DNA of 64,000 nt, from contig OY978525.1 of the NCBI GenBank assembly GCA_963854835.1, forward strand, positions 50,875,429 through 50,939,428, written 5' to 3'. The position numbers and the translations under genes are program-made. Numbering within the stretch: position 1 is the stretch's first letter; each line of letters begins with the position of its first letter. The DNA comes from Megamerina dolium. Taxonomy: Eukaryota > Arthropoda > Insecta > Diptera > Megamerinidae. The notes beneath the pieces are model-generated. The model saw nothing but the letters and a program-made list of their open reading frames with translations. It was not told where the DNA came from and ran no database searches. Positions 22,519-33,081 of the stretch are shown here, one piece after another.

Positions 22519-23490
22519 ACTGTTATTATTGTTATCATCATTATTATAATTATTGTTATTATTAATAATATTAATAATTTTAAACAAAGTAAAGAATTTG
22601 ACATGTTAAAATTGTGTTTGAAAATTTTAATAATATTTTAAAATGATTATTAGAAATGCAACCCTGCGCCGGCTGACGGGGGAAATTAGAGGAGTATAGC
22701 TATATGTTTTCTTTTTGACGTAGCTGAATGAGAGCGACAGGGATGCGGGATCACACGTACAAGAGGAAAGTGGTTAGTTTTTTCCCAGCGTCTATACTAA
22801 GTTACCCACTTTTTTAACCACTTTAGAGGGTAATGCTACCCACATATTAACCAGATAATTACCCAGTTCTGGCTAGCAGGGTAGTAGGAAGAGTATACTT
22901 TTTTTCTGTGTGTACAGTAGTGCGATATTTAACTCTTACGTATACAAGAGTAACTAAATTAGATGATCGAAACAAAAAAGAGAAGTTCCTTATGGTTCGC
23001 ATACGGAGTAGCAGAACAGAGGTATACGTATAGGTATATTTTGTTTTAATTATTAGACGGTACGTTGTACTATGATAAGTGCCGAGATTAAGAGATATCA
23101 ATATGTATGCATATGTTTTGAATTAAATATAGTGTTCAATACAGAGTTCTTGTAATAATTACATGGTACGTTGTATTGTGTCAATTCGTAAATTCACGAA
23201 AAATAGCCAAAATCAGAGTTAGTAAGCCAATAACTAAAATTGAGATGAAAATTATATGTATGCATTTACGAGAACAAGAAAAAGTAAAGTGTATAAAATT
23301 GCTTTTGTTACTCTTCTTTGGTAGAACACAAATAACTAAAAACAATATGATGTAAGTATGTATGTACGTATGTACATACAAACTTGACCTGCAAGAAGTA
23401 TACTGGTAAATTGATTAGTAAATTTGAGAATTTTTAATTTTTTTTAACCTTTCGTTTCTTTTGGTCCCATATGTGTGATTTTACATTTCT
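22519..23490. other. Non-coding AT-rich stretch
   Basis: There is no credible coding frame. A run of TAT/ATT trinucleotides (22520-22580) is followed by unrecognised sequence. Short words such as GTTACCCACTTTTTTAACCA look repetitive, but I cannot place them. Confidence 0.3.
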
Positions 23491-23822
23491 CAATTTAAAT
23501 AGTGCAAGGTAAAACTACTTTTTACATTCCTTCTACATTAACGACAATCCCACAAAGAAAACGTCGCATACAATTTGCTGAGAACCACGCTAATTGGCCT
23601 CTTATTAAATGGAAAAATGTGGTTTGGAGTGATGAATCTAAAATCAACCGTCTTGGTCCAGAGGGTAGAAAATATGTTGGACGGCCAGAAGGAGCGGGAT
23701 TGAATCCTAAGTTTGTTTTAACCATTGTAAAACATGGTATCATTAATGTATGGGGATGTTTCTCCTGGTATGGAGTTGGTCCTATACACCTTATATAAGG
23801 AATACTCACCAAGGAAACCTAC
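23491..23822 (+). pseudogene. Tc1-like transposase fragment
   Basis: The frame at 23502-23798 includes RIQFAENHANWPLIKWKNVV and VVWSDESKINRLGPEG, which contains the first catalytic Asp. NPKFVLTIVKHG and VWGCFSWYGVGPIH follow. This is the middle of a Tc1 (DD34E) transposase. The N-terminal DNA-binding part is absent, and the C-terminal part with the second Asp and Glu is lost at the (TA)n tract at 23836. Confidence 0.8.
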
Positions 23823-23828
23823 ATAATA

Positions 23829-23995
<167 letters not shown>

Positions 23996-24007
23996 TCTTC
24001 TTCTTCT

Positions 24008-25432
24008 GATGTGGCCATAACAACCGAATATCGATTTAGGCCGAAAATAACATGCTTCGCCAGACATCTCTGTTCTTCGCTAGCTGGCGCCAGTTAGAAA
24101 TTCCAAGCGCCGTCAGGTTCTCCAGTACTTGGTCTTTCCACTGGAGGTTTGGTCTCCTCTTCTGCGGCGTCCTCCAGCGGGTTCCTTCTTAGCTGGAGCG
24201 TACTCGCCACCAACGCAAATAGGTCCAAAGATCTTGCGTAGGACTTTTCTCTCGAAAACTCCAAGTATTCGCTCATCCGAGGTGGAAATTGTCCAGGCTT
24301 CAGCGCCATATGTTAGGATAGGCATGATGAGAGACTTGTAGAGTGTAGTTTTTGTTCTTCGAGAAAGGACTCGACTTCTCAGTTGCTTACTTAGCCCAAA
24401 GTAACACCTGTTAGCAAGAGTTATCCTACGGATGATCTCCAAGCTGACGTCATTACTGCTGAAAATGCTGGTTCCAAGATAGACAAAGTCCCTTACTACT
24501 TCAAAAGCGTAGTCGTCAACAGTGACGTGCTGTCCAAGACGCCGGGGCTCTTTTTTTGTTGACACTAGATACTTCGTCTTGACCCATCCGACGCGACTCT
24601 CTTTCCAACTCTGAGAATGCTGCACTGACTGCTCGCGTGTTCATGCCGATTATGTCAATATCGTCGGAATACGCTAACAGCATGACACTTTTGTTGAAAA
24701 TAGTGTCATTATGTCGTAGATCAGCAGGTCGTATTATTTTCTCCATAATAAGATTGAAGAAGTCGCACGATAACGAATCACCTTGTCTGAAAGTATTAAA
24801 CGGTGCAGAGAGGTCCTTCCCAATTTTCACTGCACAACGGGAGTTATGCAGTGTCATTCTACAAAGTGGAATGAGCTTTGCAGGAATACTGAACTCAGAC
24901 ATTGTTGCGTAGAGGTAATCCCTTACCGTACTGTCGAAAGCGGCTTTATAATCAACAAATAGGTGGTGTGTGTCGATCTGTTTTTCTTGGGTCTTCTCCA
25001 GGATTTGGCGCAGTGTGAACATCTGGTCGATGGTGGATTTACCAGGTCTGAAGCCACACTGATACGGTCCAATCAGGTTGCTGAGCTTCAACCTTTCACA
25101 CAGCACGCTCGATAGAACCTTGTATACGATGCTCAGGAGACTTATTATACGGTAATTGGCGCAAATTGTGGGGTCTCCTTTTTTATGTATAGGACAGAGA
25201 ACACTGAGCCTCCAATCATCAGGCATGCTTTCATCCAACCATATTCTGCTTATGAGCAGAATATGGTTGGATCGACGGCGAAGTCGATCAGCCTCATTCC
25301 GTTATCGGAGGTGTTCTGGTGGAGGCTGAATTTTCCGACAGTTGGACCAAAGGTACCTTCATTGCCCACCCTGGCATTAAAGCCGCCACGCACGATTTTG
25401 ATATCGTGGCGGGGGCAGCGGTCACAAGCTTC
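24008..25432 (-). pseudogene. RTE-clade LINE copy A, truncated and rearranged
   Basis: On the minus strand this holds the reverse transcriptase and C-terminal part of an RTE-type LINE. From the 5' side: a short endonuclease piece (about 25273-25432), then a jump to RT at 25238. The RT includes [47 protein letters not shown] (motif A) and LAYSDDID, where other copies have YADD. The C-terminal part (24113-24625) has the RRITLANRCYFGLSKQLRSR region and LTYGAEAWTIS. The jump coincides with a 17-bp inverted repeat. A 17-nt deletion after RRMG, shared with copy B, shifts frame. The copy is flanked on both sides by (TA)n. Confidence 0.85.
25233..25272. repeat. Inverted repeat at LINE rearrangement junction
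   Basis: The arms ATCCAACCATATTCTGC (25233-25249) and GCAGAATATGGTTGGAT (25256-25272) are perfect 17-bp inverses around a 6-base loop. The sequence then switches to endonuclease sequence from further 5' in the element. Confidence 0.9.
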
Positions 25433-25494
25433 TATATATATATATATATATATATTGTATATATATATATCTATATATTGTATATATATATATC

Positions 25495-25585
<91 letters not shown>

Positions 25586-25605
25586 TATATATATATATAT
25601 ATATA
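25433..25605. repeat. (TA)n microsatellite
   Basis: About 173 bp of TA repeats with occasional TGTATA and AGATA breaks, directly attached to the 5' truncation point of RTE copy A. Confidence 0.95.
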
Positions 25606-25639
25606 ACAGGGTTGACTTTTATATTATTTTAACAAAATA

Positions 25640-26160
25640 TCCAAAATATGGTTTTTGTTGGGTTTAGATCGTCTTGGAAGACCCGCACGGTCGACTGCTG
25701 TTTTGTTTCGGGCTCATACGCATATATCAATGATTCGTCATCTGTCACGATCTTATAAACAGCATTCGATGCACCGCTATCGAATTTTTTCATTATTTCT
25801 TTGCACCAATCTACACAATTCTGCTAGATCCAACGAGAACGAATCTTTCTAACAGTTAACTGTTTATGTAATATCGAATGCATGGGAATGGAAATAATGT
25901 TTAAGGATGCCTCTATCTCACGTATGTCATTTGACGATATTTCATTATCAGTTCACGCACAGCATTGATGGTTTCTGGCACAATGACCGATTTTGAACGA
26001 CTTTCATGAAATTCGCTCTGGAGCGAACGGCGATCACCATTGAATTGGAGGGTTGGTGCTTCATCGCCAAATGCCGCATGAAGACGATCGAAGCACTGCT
26101 ATTGAAATAATTAATTTCAAAAATCATAGCTCGAAATTGTTCACGAGTTAAATCCATTTT
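25640..26160 (-). pseudogene. mariner transposase remnant
   Basis: The minus strand starts MDLTREQFRAMIF near 26157 and, through several frameshifts, continues with RLHAAFGDEAPTLQ, VIVPETINAVRELIM and WCKEIMKKFDSGASNAVYKI. It then reads VTDDESLIYAYEPETKQQST, containing the first catalytic Asp. It ends near 25640 before the second Asp. This is a mariner of the MDLTREQFRAMIFYDF type, a different family from the fragment at 4.1-4.6 kb. Confidence 0.8.
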
Positions 26161-26331
26161 TTGAGCAAGATGAATTTTTCAATCCACTTTCCAATGGAAA
26201 TGTCAGATTTTACGAAAGCGTACAAGATCATACTTCATACATTATACATTCATATAAAATTATCAATAATTACAACATGTTAGTTCAAGATGTTGGTATT
26301 CAAAGAAACATAGTGGTTACACAATATTATA

Positions 26332-26556
26332 TTGATTAAAGTCATATTGACTAGAGTTTTCGAATTTATAATCTATAGTCTTATTAATAGTACTACTTTA
26401 ATGGGTGTTACAACACAACCAACGGACATAAATAAAATTAATGTGCAAAATGGACTTCTTTACGAACAAAAAATTACAAATTCAGTTATAAAAATAATAG
26501 ATAATCCTGGGCTGGACACGACCCTCGTAGTTCAAAAAATATATGAGCAAAATTAA
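26332..26556 (+). other. Short unrecognised frame, possibly env-like
   Basis: This is a 74-codon frame with a hydrophobic start and the stretch NKINVQNGLLYEQKITNSVI. That faintly recalls the N-terminal ectodomain of errantivirus Env proteins. It has no domain I can name. It may be a fragment of a gypsy env or chance. Confidence 0.25.
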
Positions 26557-27540
26557 TATTCCGGGTACCCCTATATCCTTGTTGTTGTAGCAGCACAAAT
26601 ACGGAAATGTTTTATTTTGTTTCGTATTTTTTGTTTCTTTTAAATGTGGTTTTTGTTATCGTCGGTGTCTCGTTGTTGTAGCTGGTTGTTAACGTCGATA
26701 TCTTCTTGAGCGGAAGGTTGAGGTATCTGATCTATCGAAGCTGTTCCCAGTGACTCGAAATTCAGGTCGCTTGTGTTGACATTGCATGAAAAAACATACT
26801 TAACGTTGAATAGTCCTCAGGGAGGGCTACAATCTCGTCAAGATTTAGTGTAACACATGGACGATTAGGACAATATGACATATAAGTAACTTTCCAACAA
26901 TTGGTTTTCCGGCCAAGCGACTGACGTTTCTACTACTTAAACCATCGGATATAGAGGAGTTTTAGCTATGACAGAAAAATCATTTTGGCGGTTCTAAAAG
27001 GGATAAGAAAAAAATATTTTTGTTTCGTCAACCTTTCAACTTAATTTTTTAAACTAGGGGTGAAATATAATTTTTTTTTTTTTGTATGGGAAGCGATTTT
27101 CTTTAAAGTGCATATGTAGATATAATAAAAATTAATTGTAGAGTGGATATTCCCAGTGGGAAAGGGGAATTATTGGTAATGCACAAAGTAATGTATTGCC
27201 CTTATAGCCGATACATTACAAGATTTTTGCACAGACATGTCCTACGATTACTTTCGTTGGACATGTCTGTCTGTAGCTTTCAGTAAAGAGCAACACATTA
27301 CCGCCTTCATTACCAAATATTACATATTCCTCTAAAAAGTTGCATGGCAAAAGTAACACGAAATCATATCATGCGTTTTGTGTATATAAGCACACATCTC
27401 AGCATAGTATTCTTTCTGGACATACGTGCTAGAAATATATCTCCTAGATTATTACAAATAGGATGAGAAAAGTTAGTTAATTTGTTCACATTTTATTTAT
27501 TATAATTTATTATTTATTACAATAAACGATAAACACTTAA
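26557..27540. other. Non-coding stretch with a small hairpin
   Basis: No supported gene. It includes TTGTTGTTGTAGCAGCA near 26580, a common fly repeat motif. It also has a perfect 12-bp inverted repeat, ACAGACATGTCC/GGACATGTCTGT (27231-27242 and 27259-27270), and a GTATATAAGCAC TATA-like box near 27381. Confidence 0.4.
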
Positions 27541-28060
27541 AGAGGTAAGAACTTAGGTATGGGGTGGCTGCACACTTAGGCCAACATGGGCCCATTGTGC
27601 AGCCACACGGTCTCTATCTATCCCTAATTTCATTTTGAGCCACTTACTTTTCTTTCTCGTTCCTCGTCTCTGCAGCTTCTGCAAAAGTCGTGCGTTAGGT
27701 GGCCCAATCCTATTCTTCCAGCATGTATGCCAAGAATGAAGTGGCCTGTAATTACTCCCGTCATGACCCTCAACATGCTTCTATCTAGACTGAGCAGACT
27801 TTTTCGCTGCTCAAGTTTCGCTGTGGCCAGATCTGTTGCACGGTTTTGCTTGTGATAGAGTGCGTCCAGAGCTCATTTGTCTTGTCTATCATTCTCCCCT
27901 TTACTGTTAGCTTACAGGTGCGCAATGGACTGCCGACGCTTGCAAAATCAAGTGAGAGTTCTAGCGTATTGCCATTTCTGGCTAGTTCGGCCGCCCTGCA
28001 GTTGCGTGCAAGGTCACTGTTACGTCTAGCGATGCAAACACAAGCGATTCGCCTGGAATG
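27541..28060 (-). pseudogene. LINE ORF2 C-terminal (RNase H-side) remnant, R1/LOA-like
   Basis: The minus strand gives NCRAAELARNGNTLELSLDF, ASVGSPLRTCKLTVKGRMID and KTNELWT near 27850-28040. A degraded part follows with words resembling the conserved region after RNase H, where LINEs of the R1/LOA groups have a Cys/His motif. Several stops and frameshifts are present. The RT domain is absent. The clade assignment is tentative. Confidence 0.55.
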
Positions 28061-28090
28061 CTGTAGACTTCGTAACTATAACAAAAAGTA

Positions 28091-28165
28091 AACACAGGCA
28101 CTTGAACCTGGATTACTTATGGTAAAAAAAAGAAGAATGCAAACACAGGCACTTGAACCTGGATT
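28091..28165. repeat. 24-bp direct repeat, tRNA T-arm-like
   Basis: AACACAGGCACTTGAACCTG followed by GATT occurs identically at 28091-28114 and 28142-28165. The reverse complement carries GGTTCAAGTGCC, similar to a tRNA T-arm. No full tRNA can be folded from the flanks. It may belong to the jockey 5' region or to a tRNA-derived repeat. Confidence 0.45.
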
Positions 28166-28605
28166 GCGTGTATGATTAAAACAACTAGGCAAACTAATTA
28201 TTCGTGATCAATTGAATTCCGTGAAAGTCACCAAGTCACCAACAAAATAATATCGTTTGCAAACATTTTGTTTATAATGTGTGTGTAAACAATAATTTGC
28301 AATCACCCGCGCAACCCCCCCCGATAAGTGCATTATAAAAAAAAATAGTTGATACACACTGCACAAGTGAAAGTAACAAATCTTTTGCCTTGTTCCTCAC
28401 TCTAACACTACATTAAAATTTGCAACAACAATAAATACAGACAAAACAAATAATTTGTTCTCTCGTAATATACTATCTCCCTCTATACCGTGGAGTGTAC
28501 AATGCGCTTCTCCTGCTGTAACACCAACAGCTACAACATCAAAGCAAACAAATAACGGCCTTTCTACTGGAGTGCATGACCCAGTAGTTAAAGAAACTAG
28601 TTGCG

Positions 28606-29844
28606 ATGACTAATAAAGATCCAGTTGCTGTTCAAACTGGAATTGATCGCTACATTACTGTAGTAAAGCGAAAAAGAAGTCCACAAAATTCAATACAAAT
28701 GAATTCAACAAAAATTCAAAAGCAGAACACTGCCCCTATTAGTTCGGAAAATAGATACGTTTTGCTTTCAGGTGATGAAAGTGACGAAAATATTATCTCC
28801 AAGAAAAATTTCAAACCCCCACCCATTTTCTTAAGAGAACGCAACTCAGATAAGTTGATTTCTAGAATTTCAAGTCTTATAGGACCAAAGAATTTCCATG
28901 TTGTTCCTATTCGCAAAGGCCAAATTGAGGAAACGAAAGTGCAAATCTACAGCGAAACTCATTATCGCAAAGTAATTGCGGAATTTGATGCTGTAAAAAA
29001 GAATTACTACACATATCAGCTAAAAAGTAGTAAAGGCTTAATCGTAGTACTCAAAGGCGTCGAACCCAACGTTGACATTAACGAAATCAAACTTGCCCTT
29101 CAGGAAGAAGGGTTTCAAGCCAAAACGATATTCAACATTCTCAACAAGAGCAATATACCTCAACCGTTATATCGTATTGAGCTTCAGCCTGAAACAAAAC
29201 CCCTAAAAAAAGGTGAAGTACACCCCATATATAAAATTCGATATTTATTGCATCGCAAAATCACAATCGAAGAACCCCATAAGAGAACTGGACCTTCTCA
29301 GTGCAGTAACTGCCAAGAATATGGACATACTAAGACATATTGTACCCTGCCAGCTGTTTGTGTGATTTGTGGAGATCTCCATAAATCAAACATATGCCCA
29401 AAATCTAAAGGCGATGCTAGCATGAAAAAATGCAGCAATTGTGGAGGTAATCACAAAGCAAATTATAGAGGTTGCCCAGTATATACAACCCTAAAGCTAA
29501 ATTTCTCCGCTAACAATCAACCTCTAAAACCAGTTGAGCAAACTCAGATAGCCAACTCAAGTAAGAGACAAAATATTGATGTAACACAATTCTTCTCTGC
29601 AATCCCAAACAAGAATCAAACCAATTCATACGCTAGCGTGTTAAAACAAAACCCACACCAACCAAGCAATGTAAATAATGAGCAGAAACACTCACTGCCC
29701 ACCCAACAGCCAAGTACCTTTGAACATTTGCTTCAAACATTAATTCAGAATATGAACCAATTCATGAACTCAATGCAAACAATGATGCAAGAAATGATGA
29801 AAAATCAATCGATGTTACTCCAAACATTGCTATCGAGACCATGA
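28606..29844 (+). CDS. jockey ORF1 (Gag-like RNA-binding protein), 412 aa, intact
   Basis: ORF1 proteins of jockey LINEs bind the element RNA and form particles. The N-terminal third is Lys/Ser-rich and disordered-looking. A PRE_C2HC-like central region (residues ~85-210, with LIVVLKGVEPNVDINEIKLA and a basic HKITIEEPHKRTGPSQC lead-in) precedes three Cys/His knuckles: CSNCQEYGHTKTYC, CVICGDLHKSNIC and CSNCGGNHKANYRGC. The tail is Gln/Asn/Met-rich. The frame is uninterrupted from ATG to TGA. The stop overlaps the ORF2 start as ATGA (29841-29844), which suggests termination-reinitiation for ORF2. Confidence 0.85.
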   Translation: MTNKDPVAVQTGIDRYITVVKRKRSPQNSIQMNSTKIQKQNTAPISSENRYVLLSGDESDENIISKKNFKPPPIFLRERNSDKLISRISSLIGPKNFHVVPIRKGQIEETKVQIYSETHYRKVIAEFDAVKKNYYTYQLKSSKGLIVVLKGVEPNVDINEIKLALQEEGFQAKTIFNILNKSNIPQPLYRIELQPETKPLKKGEVHPIYKIRYLLHRKITIEEPHKRTGPSQCSNCQEYGHTKTYCTLPAVCVICGDLHKSNICPKSKGDASMKKCSNCGGNHKANYRGCPVYTTLKLNFSANNQPLKPVEQTQIANSSKRQNIDVTQFFSAIPNKNQTNSYASVLKQNPHQPSNVNNEQKHSLPTQQPSTFEHLLQTLIQNMNQFMNSMQTMMQEMMKNQSMLLQTLLSRP

Positions 29845-32399
29845 GTTGTCTCAAGATATGACACTGGAACGCCAACGGCTTAAGCCAGCACCGTTTGGAG
29901 CTAATTCAATTCCTTGAATCCAGCCAAATCGACATAATGATGATATCTGAGACCCATTTCACTGACAAAAATTGCTTCCAAATACCATATTACCAACTGT
30001 ACACCACAAATCATCCGCATGGTAAGGCACGCGGAGGAACTGCCATGATGATAAAAAGCAGAATAAAACATCATGTTCTCGAAGATTTCAGTAGCGTCTA
30101 CTTGCAAGCAACATCTATATGTCTGGAAGAATACATCTCTAAGCTAGTAATATCTGCGATATACTGTCCCCCAAGATACAGTATTACCGAGCAGCAATAT
30201 AAAGAATTTTTCTCAACTCTTGGTAGCAAATTCTTGGTTGCTGGCGATTTCAACGCCAAACACACTCACTGGGGCTCCCGCTTAATAACTCCAAAAGGCA
30301 GAAGACTATGTTCAATCATCACTAACCACGGCTACGATGTTATTTCAAATGGTCAACCGACATATTGGCCGACGGACAAGAGGAAAATACCCGATCTCAT
30401 AGACTTTGGAGTCGCCAAAGGTTTGCAGATGGAAAATATCTCCCCAGAGTGTAATTATGATCTATCATCTGACCACTCACCCACGGTAATATCTATAAAA
30501 TCACCAAGCCCCCAAAGCAATTGCGTTAGAAAGAAAATAGACTGGTTAAAATTCAAGAAATATATAAATTCCCATCTTCCTCTGAGTACTGTATTAAGGA
30601 ATGGACACTCTGCACTCGAAAAATTCAACCAGCTGCTCTCATTAGCTCTCAGCTCAGCCACCTGCACAAAGGTATGCAAGCAATCAAACTATAGCCCATA
30701 CACACCAGCCGATATTGAATTGCTAGTAATACAGAAAAGAAGACTCCGAAGACAATGGCAAGAATTCAGATCACCGAATCTGAAAACACAGCTACAGCAC
30801 TGCACTCGAAAGTTAAAGCAAGCCTTAAAAAATAAAAACAACAAAGAGTTAGAAGAGCACATAGCGAAATTAACACCTGGTGAAGCGTCAGACTACTCTT
30901 TGTGGAAATCAGCAAAAAACTCAAATCGGCCAATTCTCACTGATTCCCCCATCCGTTTGAGTGACGGTAATTGGGCTAGAAGCAACTGTGAGAAGGGTTT
31001 GGCTTTTGCAAACCACCTAAAAAGTGTGTTTACACCCAATCCACCCTCTTCACAGTCCTCATTACCAATATTAACTTCTCAACCTTGCTCAATAACGCAC
31101 AAAATTAAAAAAAAGGACATATTCAAAGCAATTTATAAAGATTTAAACCCAAAAAAATCACCTGGTCCAGATAAAATTACCGGTAAAATGATAAAAGAGC
31201 TACCTCCGGCTTCAGTAATTCATCTAATGCACATTTTCAATGCTATCCTTCGTATTAAACACTATCCCAAATGCTGGAAAACTTCAAAAATTATTATGAT
31301 AGCAAAACCAGGAAAAGACCCTACAAAAGTTGCATTGTACAGACCTATCAGCCTCCTGCCTCTACTTTCTAAAGTATTCAAAAGCTACTTGTCATGAATA
31401 TAACTCCATTTATTAATCTCAACATGGCACGATGGCCTTATTTACAAACTCAAACTATTACTGCCTGCAAATGTCTCCTCATTGCTTAGTAGCTACCTCA
31501 CGAAAAGACAATTTCTGGTACATCACAAGGATTACACAACAAATCCATTGGATATTCACGCTGGCGTTCCTCAAGGAAGCGTTTTGGGCCCCTTACTGTA
31601 TCTCTTATACACTACAGATATGCCCAGCAATAACCATACATTTATATCGACCTTTGCAGATGATACGGCAATATTGTGCTCTCGCTCTAACCCCATAGAA
31701 GCTACTAAACTCCTGCAGACTCATATCGATTCTCTCGAAATCTGGCTAGCAAAATGGCGTATAAAAGTCAATGAATCAAAGAGCGTACATGTAACCTTCA
31801 CGCTAAGGCCAGATACATGTCCCCCACTTAAAATTAATAGCCAATCAGTTCCACAATGTTCCTCAACAAAGTACTTGGGTATTCACCTCGACAGGAGGCT
31901 GACCTGGAAAAATCACATAGAGGCAAAGAAAACTCAGATCAAGCTTAAAATTAATCAGTTATGGTGGCTGATACACAAAAGATCAAAGTTGAATCTCGAA
32001 TACAAAGTGCTATTATATAAAGCAATCCTGAAGCCAATCTGGACTTATGGTATTAAGTTTTGGGGCACCGCATCTCCCTCAAATATCGAAAAATTGCAGC
32101 GAATACAATCCAAGTGTCTGCGAATTATTGTAAACGCGCCTTGGTATTTGAGGAACGTTAACATCCATCGAGATTTAAATGTACCCACAATTTCTGAGGA
32201 AGTTGCAATGTCTTGCAGAAGCTACATTCAAAAATTACACAGTCATCCGAATCCCCTTGCTGGGATTGTTGCTGAGCACGGGCCATCGTCGATTAAAAAG
32301 AAAAGACACACTGAATATGCTGTGAAATTGCTATACCTCGTGACTCAACAAATTGTGATGGAACGTTGGGAATATCACATAATTTTATTTAGTTTGTAA
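29841..32399 (+). pseudogene. jockey ORF2 (endonuclease-reverse transcriptase), broken
   Basis: The start ATG at 29841 is followed by an in-frame TGA at 29859, where copy 2 has TGC. Endonuclease motifs follow: HWNANGL, MMISETHF, KARGGTAMMIKS, LVAGDFNAKHTHWGS and SSDHSPTVI, typical of AP-type endonucleases. RT starts near 31150 with KKSPGPDKITGKMIKE and YRPISLLPLLSKVF. Compared with copy 2 (53308-53453), 146 bp including RT motif A are deleted near 31420, which breaks the frame. From 31482 it continues with AGVPQGSVLGPLLYLLYT and STFADDTAIL (active site), then the C-terminal region to a stop at 32397. It would nick target DNA and copy its RNA; this copy cannot. Confidence 0.85.
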
Positions 32400-32483
32400 G
32401 ATTTGATTACTTATTGTTAGTTTCTAAGTAAGTTTAGAAAGATCCAATAAAAAGGCTTGTAAAAAAAAAAAAAAAAAAAAAAA

Positions 32484-33041
32484 ATTGAATTTCGACCTGT
32501 AGTCGATTTCTCTATTTATTACAAAAATATTGCCTATACATATATTGATTTAAAATATAAAAATTACAATTAATGCAAATATGTGAATAGGAATTTTACA
32601 TGACTTTCCAAAAATATTGCATATACATATAATTGATTTAAAATATAAAAAATTACAATTAATGCAAATATGTGTTAATAGGCATTTTTACATAATTTGC
32701 CTTGAATATTGCATATACATATAATTGATTTAAAATAAAACAAATTACAATTAATGCCTTGACAGCATATTTAGGCAAAGCATATTGACCATTATACGTA
32801 ACAACAGCAGACGCTGTTGTTTTTTAGTAGTTCATTAGCGGTCATATAATAATGACACTGCATTTATGATTTTATAAACTGTATATGGAGTTTACTCGCG
32901 GTCATATGCTGTCAAGGTTGCAAATATGCAATACAATATAATGTTTATGCAATACTATGAAGATCTTTTTATATACACATATCTTTCATAATTCCTTACA
33001 GAGTAGGTACATACTACATATATATGTTTAAGCATTAAACA
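32484..33041 (-). repeat. BEL/roo-like 3' LTR with internal tandem repeats
   Basis: On the minus strand a polypurine tract GGGGGCAGAA (33042-33051) is followed by TGTTTAATGC at 33041, as in roo/BEL elements. The LTR contains TGACAGCATAT near 32759 and its inverse near 32909, and a TATAAAAAGATC promoter-like word near 32970. From 32523 to 32760 there are about 2.7 copies of an ~88-bp tandem repeat (key word ATTACAATTAATGC). The left end is not defined. It may be the A tract of jockey copy 1. Confidence 0.6.
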
Positions 33042-33081
33042 TTCTGCCCCCGCGTTGAACAATTGTTCAACTAGACTCAAT

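Larger units (their letters stand above)
28166..32483 (+). mobile_element. jockey-clade LINE copy 1, near full length
   Basis: It has ORF1, a broken ORF2 and a 3' UTR with AATAAA, and ends in a 24-base A tract at about 32460-32483. Copy 2 at 50839-54509 is closely similar throughout. The 5' boundary is not certain. I chose a point after the direct repeat because no shared sequence with copy 2 marks it. Confidence 0.8.

Noticed and set aside
28066..28170. tRNA gene in the region with the T-arm-like repeat
   Set aside because: No acceptor, D or anticodon arms can be formed around either repeat.
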